A stretch of 64,000 nt of DNA from NCBI RefSeq assembly GCF_005048155.1, contig NZ_SUMB01000016.1, forward strand, positions 103,485-167,484. The letters are read 5' to 3'. The translations under genes and the position numbers were made by a program. Each line of letters begins with the position of its first letter. The stretch's first letter is position 1. This DNA comes from Streptomyces piniterrae (lineage in GTDB: Bacteria; Actinomycetota; Actinomycetes; Streptomycetales; Streptomycetaceae). Of the stretch, positions 33,691-44,675 are shown in pieces. The notes below the pieces were generated by a model. That model was not told where the DNA came from. It did not search any database and worked only from the letters and a program-made list of their open reading frames with translations.

Positions 33691-34224
33691 ATGCCGCCCG
33701 CCACCCGCGCCCACGCCGGATCCACCCGCTTCCCCCCGGCCGTCGACGTCGCCCTCCAGGAAGCCGGCTGGGAACCCGGACGCTGGGACATAAAGCAGGC
33801 AGAGCACTGGGCCGACACCCTCCGCGCCCACACCTCGCCCGCCGGCCACCGGCACACCGTCTTCCCCGCCGCCGTCGAAGCCTGGGCCGAATTCGGCGGA
33901 CTCCACATCACAGGACCCGGGCCCGGCCGTCATATCGCCCCCACCCCGTTCGTCATCGACCCCCTGCACGGCCTCCACCTCGCCCGCACCCTGGCCGACC
34001 TCGGCCGCGCCCTGGACACCGGCGTCGCCCCCCTCGGCCAGGAGGAGGTCACCACCGGCAGCGGTACGGCCTTCGGCCAGGCCGCCCTCGCCATCGACAC
34101 CGAGGGCCGCGTCTACAGCCTGGACCACACCGGCGACTGGTATCTCGGCGCGGACATCGACCATGCGCTCGGCACGCTGGTGCTGGGGGCGCAACCGAGC
34201 CGGCTGGTGCTGTCGGCGGGCTGA
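33691..34224 (+). CDS. SUKH-3 immunity-type protein
   Basis: 177-residue cytoplasmic protein matching SUKH-3: FPPAVDVALQEAGWEPGRW at the start, VEAWAEFGGLHI, then the C-terminal AIDTEGRVYSLDHTGDWYLG. SUKH proteins bind and neutralise nuclease and deaminase toxins. The gene begins 8 bases after the deaminase stop, with its ribosome-binding site (AGGGAG) inside the end of that gene, so both are coupled and it is the likely antidote. A short strong terminator follows directly. Alternative: a general adaptor in the same locus, since two other SUKH domains lie next door. Confidence 0.88.
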   Translation: MPPATRAHAGSTRFPPAVDVALQEAGWEPGRWDIKQAEHWADTLRAHTSPAGHRHTVFPAAVEAWAEFGGLHITGPGPGRHIAPTPFVIDPLHGLHLARTLADLGRALDTGVAPLGQEEVTTGSGTAFGQAALAIDTEGRVYSLDHTGDWYLGADIDHALGTLVLGAQPSRLVLSAG

Positions 34225-34226
34225 CC

Positions 34227-34249
34227 ACCTCCTACCTCCGGTAGGAGGT
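34227..34249. terminator. Bidirectional hairpin between SUKH-3 and histidine-kinase genes
   Basis: ACCTCCTACC-TCC-GGTAGGAGGT is a perfect 10-bp stem beginning two bases after the SUKH-3 stop codon and 41 bases past the end of the convergent kinase gene. Confidence 0.8.
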
Positions 34250-34289
34250 CAGGGCCACCGGCTACCTGGGCAGCCGACCGCCCGGCGCC

Positions 34290-35732
34290 TCACCGGGCGG
34301 GCACGACCGCCGACACCCGGAAACCGCCCGCCTCCGTCGGCCCCGACACGAACACACCGCCCAGCGCCGTCACCCGCTCGCGCATCCCCACCAGCCCGTT
34401 GCCGCCGCTCGGCAGCCCGACATCCGCCGCACCCCGCTCCGACGGGCCGTTCTCCACCTGAACCGCGACCTCACCGGCCCGGTGCGCCAACCGCACCCGC
34501 GCCCGCGCACCCGGCGCGTGCTTGTGCACATTGGTCAGCGCCTCCTGCACCACCCGGTACACCGTCTGCTCCACCCGCGGCGCATAGGAACACTCCGTAG
34601 CGCCGGCGGCATCTCCGTCCGGGCCCTCCACCGACAGCTCCACCACCATCCCGGCCGCCCGGGACTGCCCCACCAGCTCGCCGAGCTCCGCCAGGCTCGG
34701 CCCCTCGGCGTCCGACTCCGCCGCCGCCTGACCAGCCCCCGAAGCGGACCCCGGCCCGATCACCGACGCAGCAGGGGCATCGGACAGCTCCGCCGACCCC
34801 GCGCCCGCCCCGGCGGCCGCCTTGGCCTTCTCCGTCGCCACCACGGCCAGCCGCTCCGGCCCGTCCGGACCCACGGCACCGCGCACCGCCACGCCCTCGG
34901 CCGTCCGCAGCACCCCGAGCATCTCCCGCAGCTCGGTGAGCGCCTGCCGCCCCATGTCACCGACCAGCGCCGCGTTCTTCGACGCCTTCTCCGGGTCCTT
35001 CAGCGCCACCGCCTGCAAGGCCGCGGCGTGCACCACCATGAGACTCACCCGGTGCGCCACGACGTCGTGCATCTCCCGCGCTATCCGCGTCCGCTCCTCG
35101 TTGCGGGCCCACTCCGCCCGCTCCTCGGCCCGGTCCGCGAGCAGCGACAGCTCCCGCTCCAGACCGTCCGCCCGCTCCCGCAGGCTCTCCACGAGCCGCC
35201 GCCGGGCCCCTATGTACAGACCCCACAGCACCGGCGGGGCGGTCAGCACCAGGCCCAGGGCCAGCGCCATCAACGGCACGAACCACACCGGCGGATTGAA
35301 GTCCTCCTGCGACGCCACGTCCTGCCGCATGCTGAGGAACGTCGTGACCAACGTCCCGACGACCGTCATCCCGGCCAGCAGCGCGATGATCCGGCGCGGC
35401 ACGTCCGACGCGGCGAGCGTGTAGAGCCCCACCACGCTCAGCAGCCCGCCCATTTCCGCCGGCGTCACCGCTATCGAGACCAACACCACCACGATCGGCC
35501 ACCGCCGACGCACCAGCAGCACCGGTCCCACCACCAGGCCGAGCAGGATCCCGAGAAACTCCGGCAGCCCCGCCTGATCCGCGAAACGCGCGCCCTCCAG
35601 CACACACTCCACCGTCGAGGCGGCCGCCAGACACACATCCAGTACTGCACTGCGCCGCCGGGCCCACCACCACGGCCCGCTCACGGGCGCACCGCGCGCG
35701 CCCACACTTTCACTTGCCCCCGTTGCGGTCAT
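34290..35732 (-). CDS. NarL-class sensor histidine kinase, orphan
   Basis: 480-residue membrane histidine kinase. Four to five transmembrane helices lie in residues 30-175, with almost no extracellular domain, suggesting it senses a membrane cue. A coiled coil (about 180-210) leads to the HisKA_3 dimerisation helix with His222 in REMHDVVAHRV. A ~75-residue Ala/Gly-rich insertion (about 285-345) separates this from the ATPase domain with EALTNVHKHA (N box) and GNGLVGMRERV (G box). Unlike most members of this class it has no response-regulator gene beside it. The two LuxR-type regulators 17-23 kb away are candidates but there is no evidence linking them. ATG at 35732. Confidence 0.92.
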   Translation of the reverse strand: MTATGASESVGARGAPVSGPWWWARRRSAVLDVCLAAASTVECVLEGARFADQAGLPEFLGILLGLVVGPVLLVRRRWPIVVVLVSIAVTPAEMGGLLSVVGLYTLAASDVPRRIIALLAGMTVVGTLVTTFLSMRQDVASQEDFNPPVWFVPLMALALGLVLTAPPVLWGLYIGARRRLVESLRERADGLERELSLLADRAEERAEWARNEERTRIAREMHDVVAHRVSLMVVHAAALQAVALKDPEKASKNAALVGDMGRQALTELREMLGVLRTAEGVAVRGAVGPDGPERLAVVATEKAKAAAGAGAGSAELSDAPAASVIGPGSASGAGQAAAESDAEGPSLAELGELVGQSRAAGMVVELSVEGPDGDAAGATECSYAPRVEQTVYRVVQEALTNVHKHAPGARARVRLAHRAGEVAVQVENGPSERGAADVGLPSGGNGLVGMRERVTALGGVFVSGPTEAGGFRVSAVVPAR

Positions 35733-35886
35733 ACCGCCAGCCTACGGGCGCCCGCACCAGTTCCTCAGGCCCGTGCACGGCACATACCAGAGCCGTTACA
35801 CGTGGTTACTCATCGCTATCCCTCGAACTGATGAATCGCTCAAATTTTCGCCACTTCCGGACGCACAACCGCCGCAACCTGTCCAC

Positions 35887-36744
35887 ATGACACACACAGG
35901 CCGGGAGCACCCCGACTACGAATCGTTACACCACCAAGCCGTCGCACTCCGCCGCGCGGGCCTCAGCAGGCGCCAGATCCGCGACCGGCTGCACATCCAC
36001 AACAACGACATCCTCAACCGCCTCCTGGAAGGCGAACCGCCCCCGGAGTGGACCAAGCGCCCCAACGCCAAGGACGACCTCCGCGACAAGGCCCGCGAGC
36101 TGCGCAAGCAGGGCATGACCTACGACCAGATCCAGGTCGAGCTGGGCTGCTCGAAGAGCTCGATCTCACTGTGGGTGCGGGATCTGCCGAAGCCGGAGCG
36201 GAAACGCACCCGCGAGGAAGCCTCGGCCATCGCCCGACGCGGCTGGGAGGCAACGCTCCGCATCCGGGACGAGGAGCGGCGGCAGACCAAGGCCAATGCC
36301 GCGCGGGAGATCGGGACGCTCACAGACCGGGACCTGTTCACCGCGGGCGTCGCCCTCTACTGGGCAGAGGGCACCAAGGACAAGCCGCACGCCCGGCGAG
36401 AGGGCGTCATCTTCGTCAACAGCGACCCTGGCGTCATTCAGCTCTATCTGGCCTGGCTGAACCTGCTCGGTGTGGAGCCGGAGCGAGTGTGCTACCGGGT
36501 GATGATCCACGCGACGGCCGACGTGGCGGGCGCCGAGCTCTACTGGGCCGACCTCGTCGGCGTCGACGTCGCCACGTTTCAGAAGACCACGATCAAGAAG
36601 CACAATCCCAAGACCGTCCGCAAGAACACCGGGGAAGGCTACCGGGGCTGCCTGGTGATCCGGGTCCGCCAAAGCGCAGACCTATACCGTCGCATCGAAG
36701 GCTGGTGGTACGGCATAGTGTTGGGGGCCAAGCGGCCAGCCTGA
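35887..36744 (+). CDS. HTH protein with LAGLIDADG-like homing-endonuclease domain
   Basis: 285-residue protein. Two helix-turn-helix units of recombinase type occupy about 20-110 (LRRAGLSRRQIRDRLHIH and LRKQGMTYDQIQVELGCSKSSISLWVRDL). The C-terminal half begins FTAGVALYWAEGTKD, which fits a degenerate LAGLIDADG motif with Glu as the acidic residue, followed by FVNSDPGVIQLYLAWL, the core of a homing-endonuclease-like fold. ATG at 35887 is chosen from protein similarity of the HTH; no strong ribosome-binding site. Codon 14 is TTA (35926-35928), so expression should require bldA. Base composition is lower in GC than neighbours, and the gene ends 29 bases before tRNA-Gln: likely acquired. Function unproved. 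Confidence 0.72.
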   Translation: MTHTGREHPDYESLHHQAVALRRAGLSRRQIRDRLHIHNNDILNRLLEGEPPPEWTKRPNAKDDLRDKARELRKQGMTYDQIQVELGCSKSSISLWVRDLPKPERKRTREEASAIARRGWEATLRIRDEERRQTKANAAREIGTLTDRDLFTAGVALYWAEGTKDKPHARREGVIFVNSDPGVIQLYLAWLNLLGVEPERVCYRVMIHATADVAGAELYWADLVGVDVATFQKTTIKKHNPKTVRKNTGEGYRGCLVIRVRQSADLYRRIEGWWYGIVLGAKRPA

Positions 36745-36773
36745 CACATTGTCCGGTTTAGCCGCCTATGCAC

Positions 36774-36845
36774 TCCCCTGTGGTGTAATCGGCAACACGG
36801 GTCACTTTGGATGATTTGTTCCAGGTTCGAGTCCTGGCAGGGGAG
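36774..36845 (+). tRNA. tRNA-Gln (anticodon UUG)
   Basis: Folds as a full cloverleaf: acceptor TCCCCTG/CAGGGGA (36774-36780 with 36838-36844), D stem GTGT/ACAC, anticodon stem GGTCA/TGATT with loop CTTTGGA giving anticodon TTG at 36807-36809, T arm CCAGG-TTCGAGT-CCTGG, discriminator G, then CA. The weak U1-A72 pair is typical of tRNA-Gln. Two G-U pairs weaken the anticodon stem. Confidence 0.95.
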
Positions 36846-36868
36846 CAACTGCTTCGACAAGCAAAGTT

Positions 36869-36896
36869 CGGGTCCTGACTACCAAGTCAGGACCCG
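36869..36896 (+). terminator. Terminator of tRNA-Gln
   Basis: CGGGTCCTGACT and AGTCAGGACCCG form a perfect 12-bp stem with a four-base loop, 24 bases after the tRNA, followed by a short T-containing stretch (CGTCGTTT). Confidence 0.85.
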
Positions 36897-36977
36897 CCGT
36901 CGTTTCGGCCGCAATACGCCCCGGTATCCTTCGGGTGTCCACCACCCGAAGTAGCCAAGAAGCCGAAGGGCATCCCC

Positions 36978-38435
36978 GTGAGCGCCAACCGCCCGGCCGC
37001 CGTCGTCGTTCTCGCAGCGGGGGAGGGGACCCGCATGAAGTCGGCGACCCCGAAGGTCCTGCATGCGATCTGCGGCCGTTCCCTCGTCGGACATGTCGTC
37101 GCCGCCTCCCGCGAACTGGACCCCGAGCACCTCGTGGTGGTCGTGGGCCACGCCCGTGACCAGGTCCGGGCACATCTCGCCGAGGTCGATCCGGCCGTCC
37201 GCACCGCCGTCCAGCACGAGCAGAACGGCACAGGGCACGCCGTACGCATCGCCCTTGAAGAGCTGACCGGCACGGGCACCACGCTGACCGGCACCGTCGT
37301 GGTCGTGTGCGGTGACACCCCGCTGCTCACCGGCGAGACGCTGAAGAAGCTCAGTGACACGCACGCCGCGGACGGAAACGCCGTCACCGTGCTGTCGGCC
37401 GAGGTGCCGGATTCGACGGGCTACGGCCGCATCGTCCGCGACGCGGACACCGGCGCGGTGACCGCGATCGTGGAGCACAAGGACGCGACCGACGCACAGC
37501 GCGCGATCCTGGAGATCAATTCCGGGGTTTTCGCTTTTGACGCGCAGTTGCTGACCGATGCGCTGGGCAAGGTGCGTACGGACAACAGCCAGGGCGAGGA
37601 GTACCTCACCGATGTGCTGGGAATTCTGCGCGAGGCCGGGCACCGGGTGGGCGCGGCCGTGGCTGCGGATCACCGGGAGATTCTGGGAATCAACAACCGT
37701 GTGCAGTTGGCGGAGGCGCGTCGGCTGCTGAACGAGCGGTTGCTTCGGGAGGCGATGTTGGCCGGCGTCACTGTGGTGGATCCGGCGACGACCTGGGTGG
37801 ATGTCTCCGTGACGTTCGAGCCCGACGCAACGATTCTGCCGGGTTCCCAGCTGCTGGGTTCGACGCATGTGGCCGCGGGCGCCGAGGTGGGGCCGAATTC
37901 GCGGCTGACGGATACCGCGGTCGCGGAGGGCGCGGCGGTTTCCTTCACCGTGGCGGACGGCGCGAGGATCGGTCCGGGCGCGACCGTGGGTCCGTACGCG
38001 TATCTGCGTCCGGGGACGGATCTCGGCCCGAAGACCAAGGCCGGTGCCTATGTGGAAATGAAGAATGCTCGGCTCGGCGAGGGTACGAAGGTGCCGCATC
38101 TGTCGTATGTGGGTGATGCGACGATCGGTGAGTACTCCAACATCGGCGCGGCGAGCGTTTTTGTGAATTACGACGGTGAGGCCAAGCATCACACGACGGT
38201 TGGCTCGCATTGCCGGACCGGTTCGGACAATATGTTTGTGGCTCCTGTCACGATCGGGGATGGCGCGTACACCGCGGCCGGCTCGGTCATCACCAGGGAT
38301 GTGCCCCCGGGTTCGCTGGCGGTCGCGCGTGGCCAGCAGCGGAATATCGAGGGCTGGGTCGCTCGTAAGCGGCCCGGAAGCGCCGCCGCGCAGGCCGCTT
38401 CGGCCGCTCGCCAGGAGTCCGAAGGCGAGCGGTGA
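36978..38435 (+). CDS. glmU: Bifunctional GlmU (N-acetylglucosamine-1-P uridyltransferase / glucosamine-1-P acetyltransferase)
   Basis: 485-residue enzyme that makes UDP-GlcNAc for peptidoglycan: acetylates glucosamine-1-phosphate, then transfers UMP. The N-terminal pyrophosphorylase has VVLAAGEGTRMKS (about 10-22), QNGTGHA and GDTPLL. The C-terminal left-handed beta-helix acetyltransferase carries repeated I/V-G hexapeptides and the block YLRPGTDLGPKTKAGAYVE, then NYDGEAKHHT. GTG start at 36978 with GAAGGG ahead. prs follows 72 bases downstream on the same strand; the pair commonly forms an operon, sensible because both supply activated sugars. Confidence 0.98.
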   Translation: MSANRPAAVVVLAAGEGTRMKSATPKVLHAICGRSLVGHVVAASRELDPEHLVVVVGHARDQVRAHLAEVDPAVRTAVQHEQNGTGHAVRIALEELTGTGTTLTGTVVVVCGDTPLLTGETLKKLSDTHAADGNAVTVLSAEVPDSTGYGRIVRDADTGAVTAIVEHKDATDAQRAILEINSGVFAFDAQLLTDALGKVRTDNSQGEEYLTDVLGILREAGHRVGAAVAADHREILGINNRVQLAEARRLLNERLLREAMLAGVTVVDPATTWVDVSVTFEPDATILPGSQLLGSTHVAAGAEVGPNSRLTDTAVAEGAAVSFTVADGARIGPGATVGPYAYLRPGTDLGPKTKAGAYVEMKNARLGEGTKVPHLSYVGDATIGEYSNIGAASVFVNYDGEAKHHTTVGSHCRTGSDNMFVAPVTIGDGAYTAAGSVITRDVPPGSLAVARGQQRNIEGWVARKRPGSAAAQAASAARQESEGER

Positions 38436-38507
38436 CCGTGCACGGGGTGCGTCGTGCGGGGCGTACCGTGATGAGCGCACGCAAACAGGGATTCGAGGAG
38501 ATTTGCT

Positions 38508-39482
38508 GTGACCGGGATCAAGACGACCGGCGAGAAGAAGCTGATGCTCTTCTCCGGCCGCGCCCACCCCGAGCTGGCCGAGGAGGTCGCTCACCAGCTC
38601 GGTGTCGGCCTGGTCCCGACGAAGGCTTTCGACTTCGCCAACGGTGAGATCTATGTCCGCTACCAGGAGTCGGCGCGTGGCGCGGACTGCTTCTTGATGC
38701 AGAGCCACACGGCTCCCATCAACAAGTGGATCATGGAGCAGTTGATCATGCTCGATGCCCTGAAGCGGGCCTCCGCGCGGAGCATCACCGTGGTCATCCC
38801 GTCGTACGGCTATGCCCGTCAGGACAAGAAGCACCGTGGTCGCGAGCCGATTTCGGCCCGGCTGATCGCGGACCTGCTCAAGACCGCCGGTGCGGACCGT
38901 ATCGTCACGGTCGATCTGCACACGGACCAGATCCAGGGCTTCTTCGACGGGCCGGTGGATCACCTGTTCGCGCTGCCGGTCCTCGCGGACTACGTGGGCG
39001 CGAAGGTGGACCGCGACAAGCTGACGGTGGTCTCCCCGGACGCGGGCCGGGTGCGGGTCGCCGACCGCTGGTGCGACCGTCTGGACGCGCCGCTCGCCAT
39101 CGTGCACAAGCGGCGCGACAAGGACGTGGCGAACCAGGTCACCGTCCATGAGGTTGTCGGCGATGTGAAGGACCGGGTTTGTGTCCTGGTCGACGACATG
39201 ATCGACACCGGTGGCACGATCTGCGCCGCGGCGGACGCGCTGTTCGCGAACGGTGCCGCCGATGTGATCGTGACGGCCACGCACGGCATTCTGTCCGGCC
39301 CGGCCGCGGACCGGCTGAAGAACTCGAAGGTGAGCGAGTTCGTCTTCACGAACACGCTGCCGACGCCTTCGGAGCTGGAGCTGGACAAGATCACGGTGCT
39401 GTCGATGGCGCCGACCATCGCGCGGGCGATCCGTGAGGTGTTCGAGGACGGTTCGGTGACGAGCCTCTTCGAGGAGCAGTAG
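38508..39482 (+). CDS. prs: Ribose-phosphate pyrophosphokinase
   Basis: 324-residue PRPP synthase: ribose-5-phosphate plus ATP gives PRPP for purine, pyrimidine, His and Trp synthesis. Family motifs: SYGYARQDKKHRGREPIS (ATP-binding flexible loop), DLHTDQIQGFFDGPVDHL (PRPP synthase signature), and VCVLVDDMIDTGGTI (PRPP-binding loop). GTG start at 38508 preceded by GAGGAG at good spacing. Likely cotranscribed with glmU. Confidence 0.98.
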   Translation: MTGIKTTGEKKLMLFSGRAHPELAEEVAHQLGVGLVPTKAFDFANGEIYVRYQESARGADCFLMQSHTAPINKWIMEQLIMLDALKRASARSITVVIPSYGYARQDKKHRGREPISARLIADLLKTAGADRIVTVDLHTDQIQGFFDGPVDHLFALPVLADYVGAKVDRDKLTVVSPDAGRVRVADRWCDRLDAPLAIVHKRRDKDVANQVTVHEVVGDVKDRVCVLVDDMIDTGGTICAAADALFANGAADVIVTATHGILSGPAADRLKNSKVSEFVFTNTLPTPSELELDKITVLSMAPTIARAIREVFEDGSVTSLFEEQ

Positions 39483-39525
39483 GAGCGGTGGATCGTCCGC
39501 GTCCCTAGGGCGCCGTAGATCGACT

Positions 39526-39553
39526 TTGGTGCGGCCTTCCGGCCGGGTAGACT
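39526..39553 (+). promoter_or_regulatory. Putative rplY promoter
   Basis: TTGGTG (39526-39531) and TAGACT (39548-39553) with a 16-base spacer fit a vegetative promoter of the HrdB class, giving a ~125-base leader before rplY. A GGCC-TTCC-GGCC hairpin lies in the spacer. Confidence 0.55.
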
Positions 39554-39684
39554 CAGTGAGTTGCTCGGCGAGGGAGGCCGCACTGTTGTGTGCGGCGGTC
39601 CGTTATCGACGCGCTCTTCGTAGCAGGTCTGTCGTGGGCCGGGTAACGCCCACCGGATTTTTCTGAACTACGAGGAGTGCAGCC

Positions 39685-40281
39685 ATGGCTGAGGTCAAGC
39701 TCGCCGCCGACGTCCGTACCGTTTTCGGTAAGGGCGCCGCCCGCCAGACCCGCCGCGAGAACAAGGTTCCCGCCGTCATTTACGGTCACGGCGCGGACCC
39801 GCAGCACGTCGCGATCGACAGCCACGCGCTGATGATGGCCCTGAAGACCCCGAACGTGCTGATCCGTCTGGACCTGGACGGCAAGAGCGAGCTGGTCATC
39901 CCCAAGGCCGTGCAGCGTGAGGCCATCCGTGGCTTCCTCGTCCACGTGGACTTCCTGGCCGTCAAGAAGGGCGAGAAGGTCACCGTCGAGATCCCGGTGC
40001 AGACCGAGGGCGACCTGGCCCCGGGCGGCAACCTGCTCGAGTACGTGCTGAACACCCTGCCGGTCGAGGCCGAGGCCACCCACATCCCGGAGTCGGTCAC
40101 CGTCTCCATCGCGGGTCTGGACGCCGGTCACTCGGTCCTCGCCAAGGACATCGCCCTGCCGGCCGGTTCGACGCTGGCCGTCGAGGACGACGCGGTCGTC
40201 CTGCAGGTCGTCGCGGCGCAGGCCGAGGCTCCGGCCGAGGAAGGCGCCGAGGGCGAGGGCGAAGAGGGCGGCCAGGCCTGA
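39685..40281 (+). CDS. rplY: 50S ribosomal protein L25 (CTC/TL5 family)
   Basis: 198-residue long-form L25 that binds 5S rRNA. The N-terminal ~95 residues form the L25 fold (VFGKGAARQTRRENKVPAVIYG), followed by the CTC C-terminal beta domain (VHVDFLAVKKGEKVTVEIPV) and an acidic Ala/Glu/Gly tail. ATG at 39685 follows GAGGAG. Upstream of pth, the conserved actinobacterial neighbour. Confidence 0.97.
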   Translation: MAEVKLAADVRTVFGKGAARQTRRENKVPAVIYGHGADPQHVAIDSHALMMALKTPNVLIRLDLDGKSELVIPKAVQREAIRGFLVHVDFLAVKKGEKVTVEIPVQTEGDLAPGGNLLEYVLNTLPVEAEATHIPESVTVSIAGLDAGHSVLAKDIALPAGSTLAVEDDAVVLQVVAAQAEAPAEEGAEGEGEEGGQA

Positions 40282-40343
40282 TCCCTTCCGGGCGGGCGTC
40301 GGCTGCCGGCGTGCCCCGGGGCATTATCTTTGCGACCGTCATT

Positions 40344-40360
40344 CCGCGCCGTCGGCGCGG
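40344..40360 (+). terminator. Short hairpin between rplY and pth
   Basis: CCGCGCC-GTC-GGCGCGG, a 7-bp stem 32 bases before the pth start. It may be a weak terminator/attenuator separating rplY from pth. Confidence 0.4.
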
Positions 40361-40392
40361 GGTGGCGGTCGCGTCGTTGAAGGAGCGTGCAG

Positions 40393-40983
40393 ATGACGGA
40401 TGCTGACAGCCCCTGGCTGATTGTGGGTCTCGGTAATCCGGGTCCTGAATACGCCGCCAACCGGCACAACGTCGGTTTCATGGTGGCGGATCTTCTCGCC
40501 GAGCGTATGGGTGGCCGTTTCAAGGCGCACAAGGCGCGGGCGCAGGTGGTCGAGGGACGTATTGGTCCGCCGGGTCCTTCGAGTCGCCGGGTGGTGGTGG
40601 CGAAGCCGTTGTCTTTCATGAATCTGTCGGGTGGCCCGACGACGGCGTTGCGGGATTTCTACAAGATTCCGGTGGCCAACATCATTGCTGTGCATGATGA
40701 GTTGGATATCGATTACGGTGCGTTGCGCCTGAAGCTGGGTGGCGGTGACAACGGTCACAACGGTCTGAAGTCGATCACGAAGTCGCTGGGCGCGGATTAC
40801 CACCGGGTGCGGTTCGGCATCGGGCGCCCGCCGGGTCGTGTGCCGGTGGCGGACTTTGTGCTCAAGGACTTTTCGTCGGCGGAGCGCAAGGAACTGGATT
40901 ACTTCGTGGACCGCGCGACGGACGCCGTGGAGGCGTTGGTCCTGGAGGGTTTGGAAAGGGCGCAGAGCACGTACAACACGTGA
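40393..40983 (+). CDS. pth: Peptidyl-tRNA hydrolase
   Basis: 196-residue enzyme that releases tRNA from prematurely dropped peptidyl-tRNA. Motifs: GLGNPGPEYAANRHNVGFM (catalytic His in NRHN), KPLSFMNLSG, and VHDELDIDYGALRLKLGGGDNGHNGL (catalytic Asp, substrate-clamping Asn). ATG at 40393 is chosen because AAGGAG (40380-40385) then stands seven bases ahead; the GTG at 40387 would be only one base from it. Confidence 0.97.
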   Translation: MTDADSPWLIVGLGNPGPEYAANRHNVGFMVADLLAERMGGRFKAHKARAQVVEGRIGPPGPSSRRVVVAKPLSFMNLSGGPTTALRDFYKIPVANIIAVHDELDIDYGALRLKLGGGDNGHNGLKSITKSLGADYHRVRFGIGRPPGRVPVADFVLKDFSSAERKELDYFVDRATDAVEALVLEGLERAQSTYNT

Positions 40984-41061
40984 ATGGGGCAGCGTGGGTC
41001 AGGGCTGACGAACTCTGTCCCAGGTTGACCGGGCGCTGTTCGATGGCCAAGGATCGCGGCC

Positions 41062-41589
41062 ATGGCCAGTAGCAGTACGCGCACTCGTCCGGTCAAACGC
41101 AGTCGGGTCCGGCGGGTTGGTGAGAGCGCCTTCGGGGCGCTGCTTGTCGTCCGGCTCGTGGTGATGGGTCTGCTGGCGCTGCTTTTGCTGGCCGGTGGCG
41201 TCTGGACGTCGTGGAACACGGCTCAGTACGCGATGCTCGCGAAGGTGCATGAGCGCGGCACGATGACGGTGGTGGCGTGTGGTGAGGAACGGTGTACCGG
41301 TCCTTATGTGCCGACCGCGGGGGACGGGAAGCGGCGGGCGAAGGTGTCGCTCGTGGAGTCGGTGGCGCCGGCCAAGGGCGGGAAGGTCGAGGTGACCGTG
41401 AAGCCGGGTACGACGCAGGCGGTGCGTACCGGGCCCGCCGGGATTCTGCACGCGTGTGTGCCGTTCGCGGGCGCGCTGCTGCTGGCGGCGCTGGTGGTGG
41501 CCGGCGGGATGCGGTTCCGGCGTACCGCGTGGGTGATGGGTCTGTTGGGCGCGGCGTTGCTGGGCGCGGCGTTCACCGCGACGTTGTAG
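41062..41589 (+). CDS. Small integral membrane protein
   Basis: 175 residues with a basic Arg-rich N-terminus, one transmembrane helix at about 27-50 (LLVVRLVVMGLLALLLLAGG), an extracytoplasmic domain of about 75 residues with two Cys in CGEERC that could form a disulphide, and a C-terminal helical hairpin (PFAGALLLAALVVAGGM and VMGLLGAALLGAAF). ATG at 41062. It follows pth by 78 bases on the same strand, ending in a strong terminator. No known family recognised; resembles other uncharacterised actinobacterial membrane proteins. Confidence 0.82.
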   Translation: MASSSTRTRPVKRSRVRRVGESAFGALLVVRLVVMGLLALLLLAGGVWTSWNTAQYAMLAKVHERGTMTVVACGEERCTGPYVPTAGDGKRRAKVSLVESVAPAKGGKVEVTVKPGTTQAVRTGPAGILHACVPFAGALLLAALVVAGGMRFRRTAWVMGLLGAALLGAAFTATL

Positions 41590-41640
41590 CGCCTTTCCGC
41601 CCCTGGCCCTTCGGTCGGGCCCTGGGGTTTCTCGGTACGG

Positions 41641-41678
41641 CGACGGCCCGCCTCTTCTTGTGAAGGGGCGGGCCGTCG
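41641..41678. terminator. Bidirectional terminator between membrane-protein gene and ppc
   Basis: CGACGGCCCGCC (41641-41652) pairs perfectly with GGCGGGCCGTCG (41667-41678), between two convergent genes and 18 bases past the end of ppc. Confidence 0.85.
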
Positions 41679-41695
41679 TCGTGTTCCGGGGCGGG

Positions 41696-44458
<2,763 letters not shown>

Positions 44459-44675
44459 AGGTGCGGCTCCTTGCAGTGATGTCACAGCGTCACGGCGCGG
44501 CGACCCGATCGAGGGTGCCGGCGGGCGACGGGTGGGCTCGTCTGGATTGGCGGGCGGGATTGCGGACCGCGCTGTCCGACGTCCCCAGGATAGGTCTCTC
44601 CTCCGATCGGCAGTTCACACCGTCCGCTGTGTGGGCAGCCGGGTCGCGGGTGGCTCGGCGGGGCCTGTCACGGCC

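Noticed and set aside
36774..36896. Direct repeat of the tRNA-Gln 3' end marking an att site
   Set aside because: No second copy of the tRNA 3' end was seen in the flanks by eye, so no attachment site is annotated.
44459..44485. Upstream GTG start of ppc at 44485
   Set aside because: It would bury the AAGGAG ribosome-binding site inside the coding sequence; the 44458 GTG fits.
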